Source: Cyanobacteria bacterium SZAS LIN-3
Lineage (GTDB): Bacteria > Cyanobacteriota > Vampirovibrionia > Obscuribacterales > Obscuribacteraceae
DNA length: 64,000 bases
Assembly: GCA_018266215.1 (NCBI GenBank)
Contig: JAFEAV010000027.1
Span: 1-64,000, forward strand
Direction of reading: 5' to 3'
Positions 26,260 through 35,120 of the stretch are shown here, one piece after another. Position numbers and translations under genes: made by a program. Position 1 is the first letter of the stretch. Each line of letters starts with the position of its first letter. Under the pieces are notes generated by a model. The model worked only from the letters and a program-made list of their open reading frames with translations, made no database searches and had not been told where the DNA came from.

Positions 26260-27492
26260 ATGACGCGCCATTATTCCCGCCGAGACTTCCTCAGCCGCCT
26301 GGCATTCAGCGGTTCGTCCGCCGAAGCGCACAACCACAAAACCCTGGTTTGCGTCTTCCTGCGCGGCGGCGCCGACACACTCAACATGTACATCCCCTAC
26401 GCCAACGACGACTACTACAAGCTGCGGCCCAACATCGCCATCAAGCCGCCGGCAGGCAACGCGGCCGACAAAGAACGGGCCATCAAAATCAACGACACCT
26501 ACGCCCTTCATCCCATGCTGGCACCGCTTTTGCCGATCTATGAAGAAGGGCGCATGGCCATTGTCCAGGCGGTGGGCACCGACAATACATCCGGCTCGCA
26601 CTTCGCCTGTCAGGACCAGATGGAACACGGTGAAGCCTGCGGCAAAAGCCTGGGCGGCGGATGGCTGGGCCGGCATCTGGCCAGTCGTAGCGCCGACCGG
26701 CAAACGCCACTATCGGCGGTGGCAATCGGCACAGCCCTGCCCGAGGCTTTGCGAGGAGCTCCGGCGGCCAGCGTTCTCAATTCCATCGACGAACTCAAAC
26801 TCCAGGCCCCCGCCGGAGACACTTCAACCATAGCCAGGGCCCTGGCAAAACTCTACGACACCGAAGTCGATCTGCTGGCATCGCCGGGACGCATCACCCT
26901 GGATCTTCTCAGCCGGGTCGAACGCATGCAGAACACCCCCTATAAGGCCGCTCACGGGGCCATTTACCCCGATAACAGTTTCGCCACGGGTCTGAGGGAG
27001 GTAGCCCGCCTGATCAAGGGAAAAGTCGGCCTGGAAGTGGCCAGCGTAGATCTCGGCGGCTGGGATACGCATTTTTTCCAGGGCGGCGCCACCGGTCTGC
27101 AGGCCGCAAACATCGAACAACTGGCTCAGGGACTGGCCGCCTTCGACACCGACCTGGGTGGCGCGCGTGCCGGCGTAACGACACTTGTCATCACCGAATT
27201 TGGCCGACGCACCTACGAGAACAGCTCGATGGGCACAGACCATGGGCGCGGCTTCGCTATCTTGGCAATCGGCGATCGCATTTGCGGTGGTCAAGTGCAC
27301 GGCAACCTCCCGCCCCTGAACCGCGGCGCCGAAATTGACATCCTCGGGCCATCAGGGTTGCAAATAGCCTTTGACTATCGTTCGGTACTTAGCGAAGTGC
27401 TAGTGCGAGCCCTCGACAACCACCGCCTCGACCTGGTTTTCCCCGACTTCCAGCCGCAAGAAGTTGGGCTTGTCAAAAGGTCAGTCGCCTGA
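26260..27492 (+). CDS. DUF1501 family secreted protein (Tat signal)
   Basis: A 410-residue DUF1501 protein. The ATG at 26260, 1 bp after the DUF1800 stop and preceded by AGAGG, gives SRRDFLSRLAFSG, a twin-arginine motif with a short hydrophobic core; the open frame extends upstream but only as overlap with DUF1800. Family blocks include VCVFLRGGADTLNMYIPY, SHFACQDQMEHG, LGGWDTHFFQ, VITEFGRRTYENSS and TDHGRGFAILAIG. DUF1501 belongs to the alkaline-phosphatase/sulfatase-like fold, and the Asp/His residues in GWDTH and GTDHGRG are plausible metal ligands. No substrate is known. Confidence 0.9.
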   Translation: MTRHYSRRDFLSRLAFSGSSAEAHNHKTLVCVFLRGGADTLNMYIPYANDDYYKLRPNIAIKPPAGNAADKERAIKINDTYALHPMLAPLLPIYEEGRMAIVQAVGTDNTSGSHFACQDQMEHGEACGKSLGGGWLGRHLASRSADRQTPLSAVAIGTALPEALRGAPAASVLNSIDELKLQAPAGDTSTIARALAKLYDTEVDLLASPGRITLDLLSRVERMQNTPYKAAHGAIYPDNSFATGLREVARLIKGKVGLEVASVDLGGWDTHFFQGGATGLQAANIEQLAQGLAAFDTDLGGARAGVTTLVITEFGRRTYENSSMGTDHGRGFAILAIGDRICGGQVHGNLPPLNRGAEIDILGPSGLQIAFDYRSVLSEVLVRALDNHRLDLVFPDFQPQEVGLVKRSVA

Positions 27493-27717
27493 TTTCTTGA
27501 CAAAGGGTTAGCGCGGCTTAGCGCATCGTGACAGAGAAAAATTTTCCGCCAAGCACCCAAAGCAACTGCATGACTACCTGGAAAACCACTAGAATTTGCC
27601 TGTTCATTTCCAATTTTTTCGCCGGAGATTTTTTATTTCAATCGTCTTTTAATTGCGCTCCAGCCAGTTAAATCAAATTTTGTCAGCTCCGGCTGTCTCA
27701 ATCAAAAGGGACCTCAT

Positions 27718-28029
27718 ATGAAACCGAACAAAGAGTACACCTCCTTCGGTCAGTTCTATCCGTTCTACCTCTCGCAACACGAGGACAAGACCAACCGACG
27801 CCTTCATTTTTTCGGCTCGCTCCTGGTCATCACAGTTGCTCTTGTGGCGCTCTTCACCCAGCATTTCATGCTCTTCCTGGCCATGCCTTTCGCCGGCTAC
27901 GGATTTGCCTGGGTCGGACACTTCTTCTTCGAAAAGAACAAACCAGCCACCTTCACCTATCCGCTCTACAGCCTGGCAGGCGACTTCGTGATGTTCTGGC
28001 AAATTCTCACGGGCAAAATCAAGTTTTAA
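27718..28029 (+). CDS. DUF962/Mpo1-like small membrane protein
   Basis: A 103-residue protein of the Mpo1/YGL010w (DUF962) family. Diagnostic parts are FYPFYLSQHEDKTNRRLHFF, two short hydrophobic segments, and FAWVGHFFFEKNKPATFTYP near residue 65, followed by PLYSLAGDFVMF. Yeast Mpo1 is an Fe2+-dependent dioxygenase for alpha-oxidation of 2-hydroxy fatty acids, using His residues that match those in QHEDK, LHFF and GHFF. Bacterial members are uncharacterised, so a lipid role is inference. AAAGGGA upstream supports the ATG. Confidence 0.88.
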   Translation: MKPNKEYTSFGQFYPFYLSQHEDKTNRRLHFFGSLLVITVALVALFTQHFMLFLAMPFAGYGFAWVGHFFFEKNKPATFTYPLYSLAGDFVMFWQILTGKIKF

Positions 28030-28044
28030 GACCTGAGTCATAAC

Positions 28045-28095
28045 GTTGGACATGCGCGCGAACCGGGCTTTGAACGACCCGCGTGCATGTCCGAC
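28045..28095. terminator. Long hairpin between convergent genes, possible bidirectional terminator
   Basis: A 16-bp inverted repeat: GTTGGACATGCGCGCG at 28045-28060 pairs with CGCGTGCATGTCCGAC at 28080-28095, with two G-T wobbles and a 19-nt loop. It lies 15 bp after the Mpo1-like stop and 60 bp before the end of the convergent regulator gene. No T-tract follows on either strand, so intrinsic termination would be atypical; an mRNA 3'-end stabiliser or dispersed palindromic element is also possible. Confidence 0.45.
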
Positions 28096-28155
28096 ACTTG
28101 CGCACTCAGCGAGTGCCCATGAGTCCCCATCCCGGTGGCAACTGAATCAATGAGC

Positions 28156-28779
28156 TTACGGCTTCAGCGCTGGTTCTGGCCCCAGGTAGCGATTGGTTTG
28201 AAAGCAGTCACCCAACCAGGCAGGCATCCAGGCTTTAGAAAGCAGCACTTTTTCCAGCTCAATTCGACTGGACTCCCACATCACAGATGCTTTGCGAATG
28301 TGGATTTCATCCAGGCAATCTTCACCTAGGGTCCAGAGCGCTCTAATACCCAGACCTGCTGGACTATCCTGCATAAACATTCGTTTCTTCGACACCCGTT
28401 TGAAATATATTCGACCGTGAATAGAGGAAAAAGAACTGTGGCCGCCATCGATGTAGTATGTCGGCGCTTCATTGGCTTGATTTTTGAGCTTGAGCTTTGC
28501 TGCCGTGTCGTTACCATGCTTTCGCTTGTCGCGGCCAAATGCCTCAGCCTTGAATGCTGCTATTTCCTCAAGGGTTGGCCAGACTCTGTTACCCATGAAT
28601 CGAATGAAAACCCCTCTTGCAAGACGGTGGATGTAATGCGTCTTGACCAAGTGCTGTAGCACCTTATCCACGCTCGCTCGGTTGCCGTGTATCAGTAGCT
28701 GGCGCGTGGCGACCATTGTATTGGGCGGAGTATTGGCAAAATGGCGACGTATTTTTGATTTCACAGTGAGTGCGCGCAT
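28156..28779 (-). CDS. AbiEi/DUF6088-type transcriptional regulator (antitoxin-like)
   Basis: A 207-residue protein. The start is the ATG at 28779, preceded by a strong AAGGAGGA (28788-28795) with 8 nt spacing, although the frame stays open to 28911. The N-terminal winged helix (MRALTVKSKIRRHFANTP; GNRASVDKVLQHLVKTHYI; HRLARGVFIRF) matches AbiEi-type antitoxins/DUF6088, which repress their own promoters by binding inverted repeats. The C-terminal part (YYIDGGHSSFSSIHGRIYF; LGIRALWTLGEDCL) also fits the class. In AbiE systems a nucleotidyltransferase toxin AbiEii follows; here no toxin gene is adjacent. The locus is AT-richer than its surroundings, which suggests acquisition. A perfect 38-bp palindrome lies just upstream. 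Confidence 0.7.
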   Translation of the reverse strand: MRALTVKSKIRRHFANTPPNTMVATRQLLIHGNRASVDKVLQHLVKTHYIHRLARGVFIRFMGNRVWPTLEEIAAFKAEAFGRDKRKHGNDTAAKLKLKNQANEAPTYYIDGGHSSFSSIHGRIYFKRVSKKRMFMQDSPAGLGIRALWTLGEDCLDEIHIRKASVMWESSRIELEKVLLSKAWMPAWLGDCFQTNRYLGPEPALKP

Positions 28780-28798
28780 GTCTTGAGTCCTCCTTTTC

Positions 28799-28836
28799 CG
28801 TTTAATCCGAAAAATGATCATTTTTCGGATTAAACG
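28799..28836. promoter_or_regulatory. Perfect 38-bp palindrome upstream of the AbiEi-type gene
   Basis: CGTTTAATCCGAAAAATGA (28799-28817) is followed directly by its exact reverse complement (28818-28836). Beyond a single bulged C at 28798, six more bases pair (28792-28797 with 28837-28842), giving 25-bp arms. The inner edge is 3 bp from the ribosome site of the gene starting at 28779, and the extra pairs include part of that site. It fits an autoregulatory operator; as RNA it could also mask the ribosome site. Confidence 0.75.
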
Positions 28837-29065
28837 AAAAAGGCCAACAAAAAGTTCAATCACAATCCATGCGCACCAGTAGCCAAGCGCCTCTTGAAAA
28901 GGATATGCCACTCATCTCAAAATTTTGGAGAATTTATACTACTTGCTTTAGTATTCAGAAATACAGAAAAATTGAAAAAAAATAGCGAGAGGGACAGCCA
29001 GAGCGGCCATCTCCTCTCGCTCAAAGATGAAATCTACACCTCTAGACTTAGCAACTACCGACTGC

Positions 29066-30685
<1,620 letters not shown>

Positions 30686-30772
30686 TGCAGGTTCCCACTA
30701 TTTCGCTTCAAGGCGTTGAGTTGGTATGGTTCTTCGATGTTCTTGACAGCCAGCGGTGTGCAATAGCTGGTT

Positions 30773-30803
30773 CATTCTTGCCGTCGTGACGGAAGGAAGA
30801 ATG
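30773..30803. promoter_or_regulatory. Imperfect hairpin in the region upstream of the FtsH-like gene
   Basis: CATTCTT at 30773 pairs with AAGAATG ending at 30803, and inside it CCGTC pairs with GACGG, with an asymmetric internal bulge. It lies about 90 bp upstream of the FtsH-like ATG and 150 bp after the DUF6745-like stop, on the same strand as both. No T-run follows. It could be a leader structure of the protease mRNA or a weak terminator. Confidence 0.25.
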
Positions 30804-30956
30804 AGACCAGGGGCGGCGCTAGTGGAGCTTCGAGAGAATGCCTATTAATATTTCGGGAAAGAAAAGAGACCGTACTTTAAACCGACGATAAATGCCAAAA
30901 CAACTGTCTGCTCTGGGTTATAAGCTTTAGTTCAGATAAAAAGTAGAGAGCTAGCG

Positions 30957-32264
30957 CTAGGTCTCGACAAGTGGCTGGTACTCTTCTTCGGTCAGACCAA
31001 ATGTCCAGGCAACGGCCTGGCGAGCCCGTTGCATAGTCGGTGGCACCCTCAAGAAATATTCTTTGATGGTACCGTCGGGTTCGGGGGTGGAATTCATGAC
31101 ACGCACAACCAGAATGGGCTCATCGCCCTGCGACTGCATGCGGTAGAGAATGCCGCACTGGTCCTCGTGCATTTTTGCCACGCGCCCTTCGCGCAAGTAT
31201 TTATCAAGGCCGAAGCGTTCGATTAAAACCCGGCGCACTTCGACATTGGGCTCGGCTTCGATCAGATCGAAGGTGAGCGGCTCGGGCAGCAGGACCACAT
31301 AGCCCGGCACCAGCACCCCATGCCAGGCAAAGACGCCCCAGTTATCACCAAAGCGCATAGCCATGCTGCTTTCACCGTGCAGCCGGCGGCGATTGTCCCG
31401 CTCCAGCGCCACCGGGCGTTCGGTCAGCACACAAATTTTCTCGTAGGGCCAGTACCAGCCGCAGTTGCGGGCTAAATCCTGCAGACCACGCAGCGGCTCG
31501 GTGCCCTTCACACCGATACGTCCGACAAAATCGTAGTAGGAGAGCCAGCCGGCATCGTGCTGGCCGTAGCCGTTTTCCCATTTTTGCGGGCCGGCCAGGA
31601 CGCCGCCCATCATCGGCACTTGCTGCCGCAGCGGCTCGGCCACAAAACTCCAGACCTGCTGATGCACCGCCTGCACCAGCTCATGATAAGCCTGATCGGC
31701 TGCTATGGCCGAGAGCTTGCCGTCAATATTGCTTTTCACTTTTTCTTCGGCCGTGCTGCGCATGCGCGAATACATGAGCGGACCGGAATAGCGTCGCAGA
31801 TAACGCCAGATGTAGATGGCTATATTTTCGGCGAAGGCCTCTTTCACCTGCTTTTCGATGGCCACGCCATGACGTTCGACGACTTTTTTAGTGGCATCCA
31901 GCCGCGCCTGCCTTCGCACCTCCTGCCACTGGCTTTCGCCCACATGCTGCTCCATCATGGGCAGGAGCTGCTTCCAGACCGCGTCCCAGACTTCCAGCTG
32001 ATTGGAATTGAGTTCCCAGGGCCATTCCAGATCACTCTGCAGAAGCTTCATCACCGTATTGCCGGCCCAGGGGGATTTGAGCCAGATGAAAATCCGGGGC
32101 GGGTTCAAGCCCGCCGCCTTGTAGGCCTCCGCTGCGGCCGCCTGCGCCCGACCGCGATCGGTCGGCGCCGTGGAAAGACCGCTCTTGAGCCATTCTTCGC
32201 GCACCGTCTCCAGTATGCTCAGATCATCGGGAGAGAGCCTTTCAACCCACTCAGTCGACGACAT
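30957..32264 (-). CDS. DUF6745-like protein
   Basis: A 435-residue soluble protein from the ATG at 32264; an ATG at 32288 adds eight residues and cannot be excluded. The opening TVREEWLKSGLSTAPTDR and the GLNPPRIFIWLKSPWAG block resemble DUF6745 proteins, which typically read STxPxDRxxAE...GLxxPxxIVWxxSP. Later blocks are YGQHDAGWLSYYDFVG, CGWYWPYEKICVLTERP and FAWHGVLVPGYVVLLPE. Function unknown. It overlaps the small upstream gene by 14 nt and so is translationally coupled to it. The C-terminal region mentions the input length (YFLRVPPTMQRARQAVAWTF), a pattern I recall from this family. Confidence 0.65.
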   Translation of the reverse strand: MSSTEWVERLSPDDLSILETVREEWLKSGLSTAPTDRGRAQAAAAEAYKAAGLNPPRIFIWLKSPWAGNTVMKLLQSDLEWPWELNSNQLEVWDAVWKQLLPMMEQHVGESQWQEVRRQARLDATKKVVERHGVAIEKQVKEAFAENIAIYIWRYLRRYSGPLMYSRMRSTAEEKVKSNIDGKLSAIAADQAYHELVQAVHQQVWSFVAEPLRQQVPMMGGVLAGPQKWENGYGQHDAGWLSYYDFVGRIGVKGTEPLRGLQDLARNCGWYWPYEKICVLTERPVALERDNRRRLHGESSMAMRFGDNWGVFAWHGVLVPGYVVLLPEPLTFDLIEAEPNVEVRRVLIERFGLDKYLREGRVAKMHEDQCGILYRMQSQGDEPILVVRVMNSTPEPDGTIKEYFLRVPPTMQRARQAVAWTFGLTEEEYQPLVET

Positions 32265-32604
32265 CTCTGGGAGGAGCCTCCGGCACATACTCTCGTTGCT
32301 GTATCACCCGATAAAAGCCCTCGGGCAGCTGAATCGTGCCGTGTTCTTCGTGTACGAGACGCGCACCCGGCTTGTAAATCTCGAGGAAACGCTGCCCCTT
32401 AGCCGTATACATCCGCGCGTAGTCGGTGGAAATGGCGTGACAGTGACCGGTCACCTCACCATGTTGCAGCACAACCCGCTCTTCGCACTTGAGTTGATTG
32501 GTGTTCTCGGGCAGCCTGTCTATCTTTTGCACGAGCACATCGCCCTGGCGATAGGTCTCAAGCTGGACCGTTGTTGGTGTCGCACGTCTGGTTTTGAGGA
32601 GCAT
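32251..32604 (-). CDS. Small His-rich protein partner of the DUF6745-like gene
   Basis: A 117-residue beta-rich protein with conserved-looking histidines: YRQGDVLVQKID, LQHGEVTGHCHAIS and LVHEEHGTIQLPEGFYRVI, ending QREYVPEAPPRDVVD. The spacing of HGxxTGHxHxI and HEEH suggests a cupin-like metal site. I recall similar small proteins encoded next to DUF6745 genes. It overlaps the start of the downstream gene by 14 nt, so both are made from one transcript. Metal binding and any joint function are inference. Confidence 0.65.
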   Translation of the reverse strand: MLLKTRRATPTTVQLETYRQGDVLVQKIDRLPENTNQLKCEERVVLQHGEVTGHCHAISTDYARMYTAKGQRFLEIYKPGARLVHEEHGTIQLPEGFYRVIQQREYVPEAPPRDVVD

Positions 32605-32666
32605 GGCAGTTCTCGTTCTTGATCTGGGGGTCCGTGGATTTTTTAGTAACGGCCTCTTACTTAAGC

Positions 32667-33476
32667 CTAATAGATCTTGCCCATTTTCCGGGGCAGCAAA
32701 ACTACGGGCTTAACAGTATGAGCGGGAAAGGCCCGGTCAATAAGGCCGCGACAACGCACAAAACACCGCGCCAGAGCCCGGCTGCGGTGGTCGGGGAAAT
32801 GACTGTAGCGGTCAGCGAGAAGCTGGCCGAATGTCTCAATCGGGCCGGCGTCCCCGGCCTGCAGATAGTAATCGAGCAAACTGCAATCGACCAGGCTCAT
32901 CTGCGCCCTGTCGGCGGCGTAAGCCGTCCGAAATGCCGGAGACAGAGATGGCCTCCCCAGATAGAAGTCCACGGCGTGGCAGAGTTCGTGCCGGGCAAAG
33001 GCAGCGGCGTCCTTGTTGAGACGCAGCCGAGTGCCCCAATAATAGTGCGAAGCGACAATGATGCTACCGCTGCGGGGGACAAAGACTGCCCGGCAATTGG
33101 CGTAAGTCTGATCCGATCCATAGCCGCGGGGATGCTTATCGAGCAGTGTGGCATCGGCAATGGTGAGCAGGGGCGTGGCCACTATGCGACAGCGCTCCCG
33201 GAGCAGATAGCAAAGCACCGACCGCGGAAAGACCGCCAGTGATTTTTTTACGCGGTCCTCAAAGCCCAGGGGCAGCTGGGGGTCCCGGGGCCGGCCCGGC
33301 TTTACTTCAATCAAACGGTCCAGTATTGCCTCGTTCGACAGATGTTGATCAAAGGCGGTATCGGCTCCGGAGAGTATCGACTTGACCGCGGCGAGCTCCC
33401 GTGCCCGCGCCGGGGAAGACGCAGCGCAAATGAAACAGAGACAGAGGGCAGCCAGAGCGGCAAGGGATTTTCTCAT
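32667..33476 (-). CDS. Secreted HExxH protein, putative metallopeptidase
   Basis: A 269-residue exported protein with signal peptide MRKSLAALAALCLCFICAAS. The mature part contains FARHELCHAVDFYLG near residue 160, an HExxH zinc-binding helix, and IETFGQLLADRY about 50 residues later, whose Glu is a plausible third ligand (gluzincin-like, as in anthrax lethal factor type folds). Three further cysteine pairs (LCYLLRERC; CFVRC) could form disulfides. No family is named with confidence. It is divergent from mscL with a 134 bp gap. Confidence 0.6.
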   Translation of the reverse strand: MRKSLAALAALCLCFICAASSPARARELAAVKSILSGADTAFDQHLSNEAILDRLIEVKPGRPRDPQLPLGFEDRVKKSLAVFPRSVLCYLLRERCRIVATPLLTIADATLLDKHPRGYGSDQTYANCRAVFVPRSGSIIVASHYYWGTRLRLNKDAAAFARHELCHAVDFYLGRPSLSPAFRTAYAADRAQMSLVDCSLLDYYLQAGDAGPIETFGQLLADRYSHFPDHRSRALARCFVRCRGLIDRAFPAHTVKPVVLLPRKMGKIY

Positions 33477-33610
33477 GCCTCGATTTTACTAGCAAAACCG
33501 CTGAACCGATGCCGGCTACCCTCGCCGGACATCTTCACCACCGGCGATACCACCAGCGAAAATCAATATGCTAAACTCTTGGGCTAAATGTTCAGCCACG
33601 GGAAATAGAT

Positions 33611-34027
33611 ATGACTACCGTCACCAGAGACTTCATCGCTTTTCTGACAAAAACAAACGCCATCGCTGTCGCGGTCGGGGTTATCATCGGCGCTGCCACG
33701 CAAAAAGTGGTCTCCTCCGTCGTCGCGGATATATTTATGCCGATTATCGGCCTGGTTATGCCGGCCGGAGACTGGCGCGAAGCTCAGATTGTTCTCTCCC
33801 AATCGGCCCCAGATGCCGCAGGCAAAGTCACGGTCAATGCCCTCAAATACGGAGACTTAATCGGCGCCCTGGTGGACTTTGTCATCATCGCTTTTTTTGT
33901 TTATCTGGTCACAAAACTGCTCCTGCCCAAAGACCCGCCGCCGCTGGAGTTGAAAGAATGCGGAGCCTGTCTGGAGAAGGTCCCGGCACAGGCAACGAAA
34001 TGCAAAGCCTGCCACTCGGCGGTATAA
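33611..34027 (+). CDS. mscL: Large-conductance mechanosensitive channel MscL
   Basis: A 138-residue channel subunit that opens under membrane tension and protects against osmotic shock. Helix 1 holds the signature FLTKTNAIAVAVGVIIGAAT and SSVVADIFMPIIGLVMP; helix 2 is DLIGALVDFVIIAFFVYLV. The length is typical. The C-terminal cytoplasmic end carries CGACLEKVPAQATKCKAC, a two-CxxC zinc-ribbon-like tail, which occurs in some MscL branches instead of the plain helical bundle. It is the first of a possible rightward group with the genes at 34070 and 35121. Confidence 0.93.
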   Translation: MTTVTRDFIAFLTKTNAIAVAVGVIIGAATQKVVSSVVADIFMPIIGLVMPAGDWREAQIVLSQSAPDAAGKVTVNALKYGDLIGALVDFVIIAFFVYLVTKLLLPKDPPPLELKECGACLEKVPAQATKCKACHSAV

Positions 34028-34069
34028 GATCTTCGGTGCCATAATGGGAATATCGGATGTGCTGACAAA

Positions 34070-35116
34070 ATGTTGGTGACGATGTTTCGGCGAAGGCAAA
34101 GACAGATACACAAGCAACTTGCCGGCGTTGTCGGCGATCCGCACGCCGAAGAATCGACGTGGATGACCGCCTGCCTGGCCGCCGGGGAAAAGTCCCTGGT
34201 CAAAGCCGACCACGCCTCCAGCCTGCGGCCCCTCCTGCCGCTCGCCCGCGCCCTGTCGGTGACCAGTATAGGCCTGAACGTACTGTTTTCCTGGGGCATG
34301 ATCGGCCTGCTCTGCCAGCAATTCATTTCAGGCCTGGGCGGCCCGGGAAATCTGCTGGTCGGCCCCAGCAGCGGCATCGGACCGGGACTGGGCATTCTGC
34401 TGACACTGTTTGCCGTCTGCGGCTTCTGGCCGCGCTTTTGTTCATCGAGCAAAGCCTCATTCACGCCCCACACCTTCGTCTTCTTCGGCGCTCTGGTGTG
34501 CACCATCGCCCTGCTCAGCCTGCACAGCACCACTTTCGTTACCGGGCTGCTGACAGCTTGCTTCGGTGCTCTGGCCTACTTCCCCGCGGTCAAGCTGGCC
34601 GCCTACACGCGCAAGACTCTCTCCTCCTCCTTTCGCTTCGACCGCACCGTACTCTTATGCGGACTGGCCTCCCTGCCCTGCGCCGCCCTCATGGCCTATG
34701 CCATTTTCGCGACAATAAACAGCGTCTACACGGGACCAAGCATTCATCCATTCAGTCTGGGAAGAGTTGGCGTCCTGTCAGCATTCCTGACTATGTCCGC
34801 GCTGCTGCCGGCCTACGTCTGCGCCCGAGTATCGCGCGCCCAGACGGTTCCCACCTGCCTGGCATTGAATGCCATCTTCAACGCTCCGCTGCTGGCCGGT
34901 TTATTTCTCTGCGCCCTTTTTACCACCCTGACCTGCATCGATCCCGCCAACCTCTTCAACAGCGCGGCTCTGATAGGCGGCAACTGGGGCATGTTTCTCA
35001 TACCCCTGGCCCTGACCGGCAGCGGATCGGCTCTGGCAGCCAGACGCAACGCCGCCTGGGCGAAAGAGCATTTGAGCAAAGCCGGTTATACTCAGGCGAT
35101 CGAATCAGAGGCCTGA
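34070..35116 (+). CDS. Polytopic membrane protein of unknown function
   Basis: A 348-residue membrane protein with about eight hydrophobic segments (for example LFSWGMIGLLCQQFI, LGILLTLFAVCGFW, TFVFFGALVCTIALL, LLTACFGALAYFPAV). The N-terminal 40 residues are hydrophilic and basic (MFRRRQRQIHKQ). A second ATG at 34082 is an alternative start. No family is recognised. The next gene begins 4 bp after its stop, so it is likely co-expressed with the PcfJ-like protein. Confidence 0.6.
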   Translation: MLVTMFRRRQRQIHKQLAGVVGDPHAEESTWMTACLAAGEKSLVKADHASSLRPLLPLARALSVTSIGLNVLFSWGMIGLLCQQFISGLGGPGNLLVGPSSGIGPGLGILLTLFAVCGFWPRFCSSSKASFTPHTFVFFGALVCTIALLSLHSTTFVTGLLTACFGALAYFPAVKLAAYTRKTLSSSFRFDRTVLLCGLASLPCAALMAYAIFATINSVYTGPSIHPFSLGRVGVLSAFLTMSALLPAYVCARVSRAQTVPTCLALNAIFNAPLLAGLFLCALFTTLTCIDPANLFNSAALIGGNWGMFLIPLALTGSGSALAARRNAAWAKEHLSKAGYTQAIESEA

Positions 35117-35120
35117 AAGT

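Noticed and set aside
28912..29065. AT-richer gap searched for an AbiEii-like toxin or small toxin gene
   Set aside because: No frame longer than about 70 codons with a ribosome site exists here, and the start of the AbiEi-type gene is fixed downstream by its strong AAGGAGGA.
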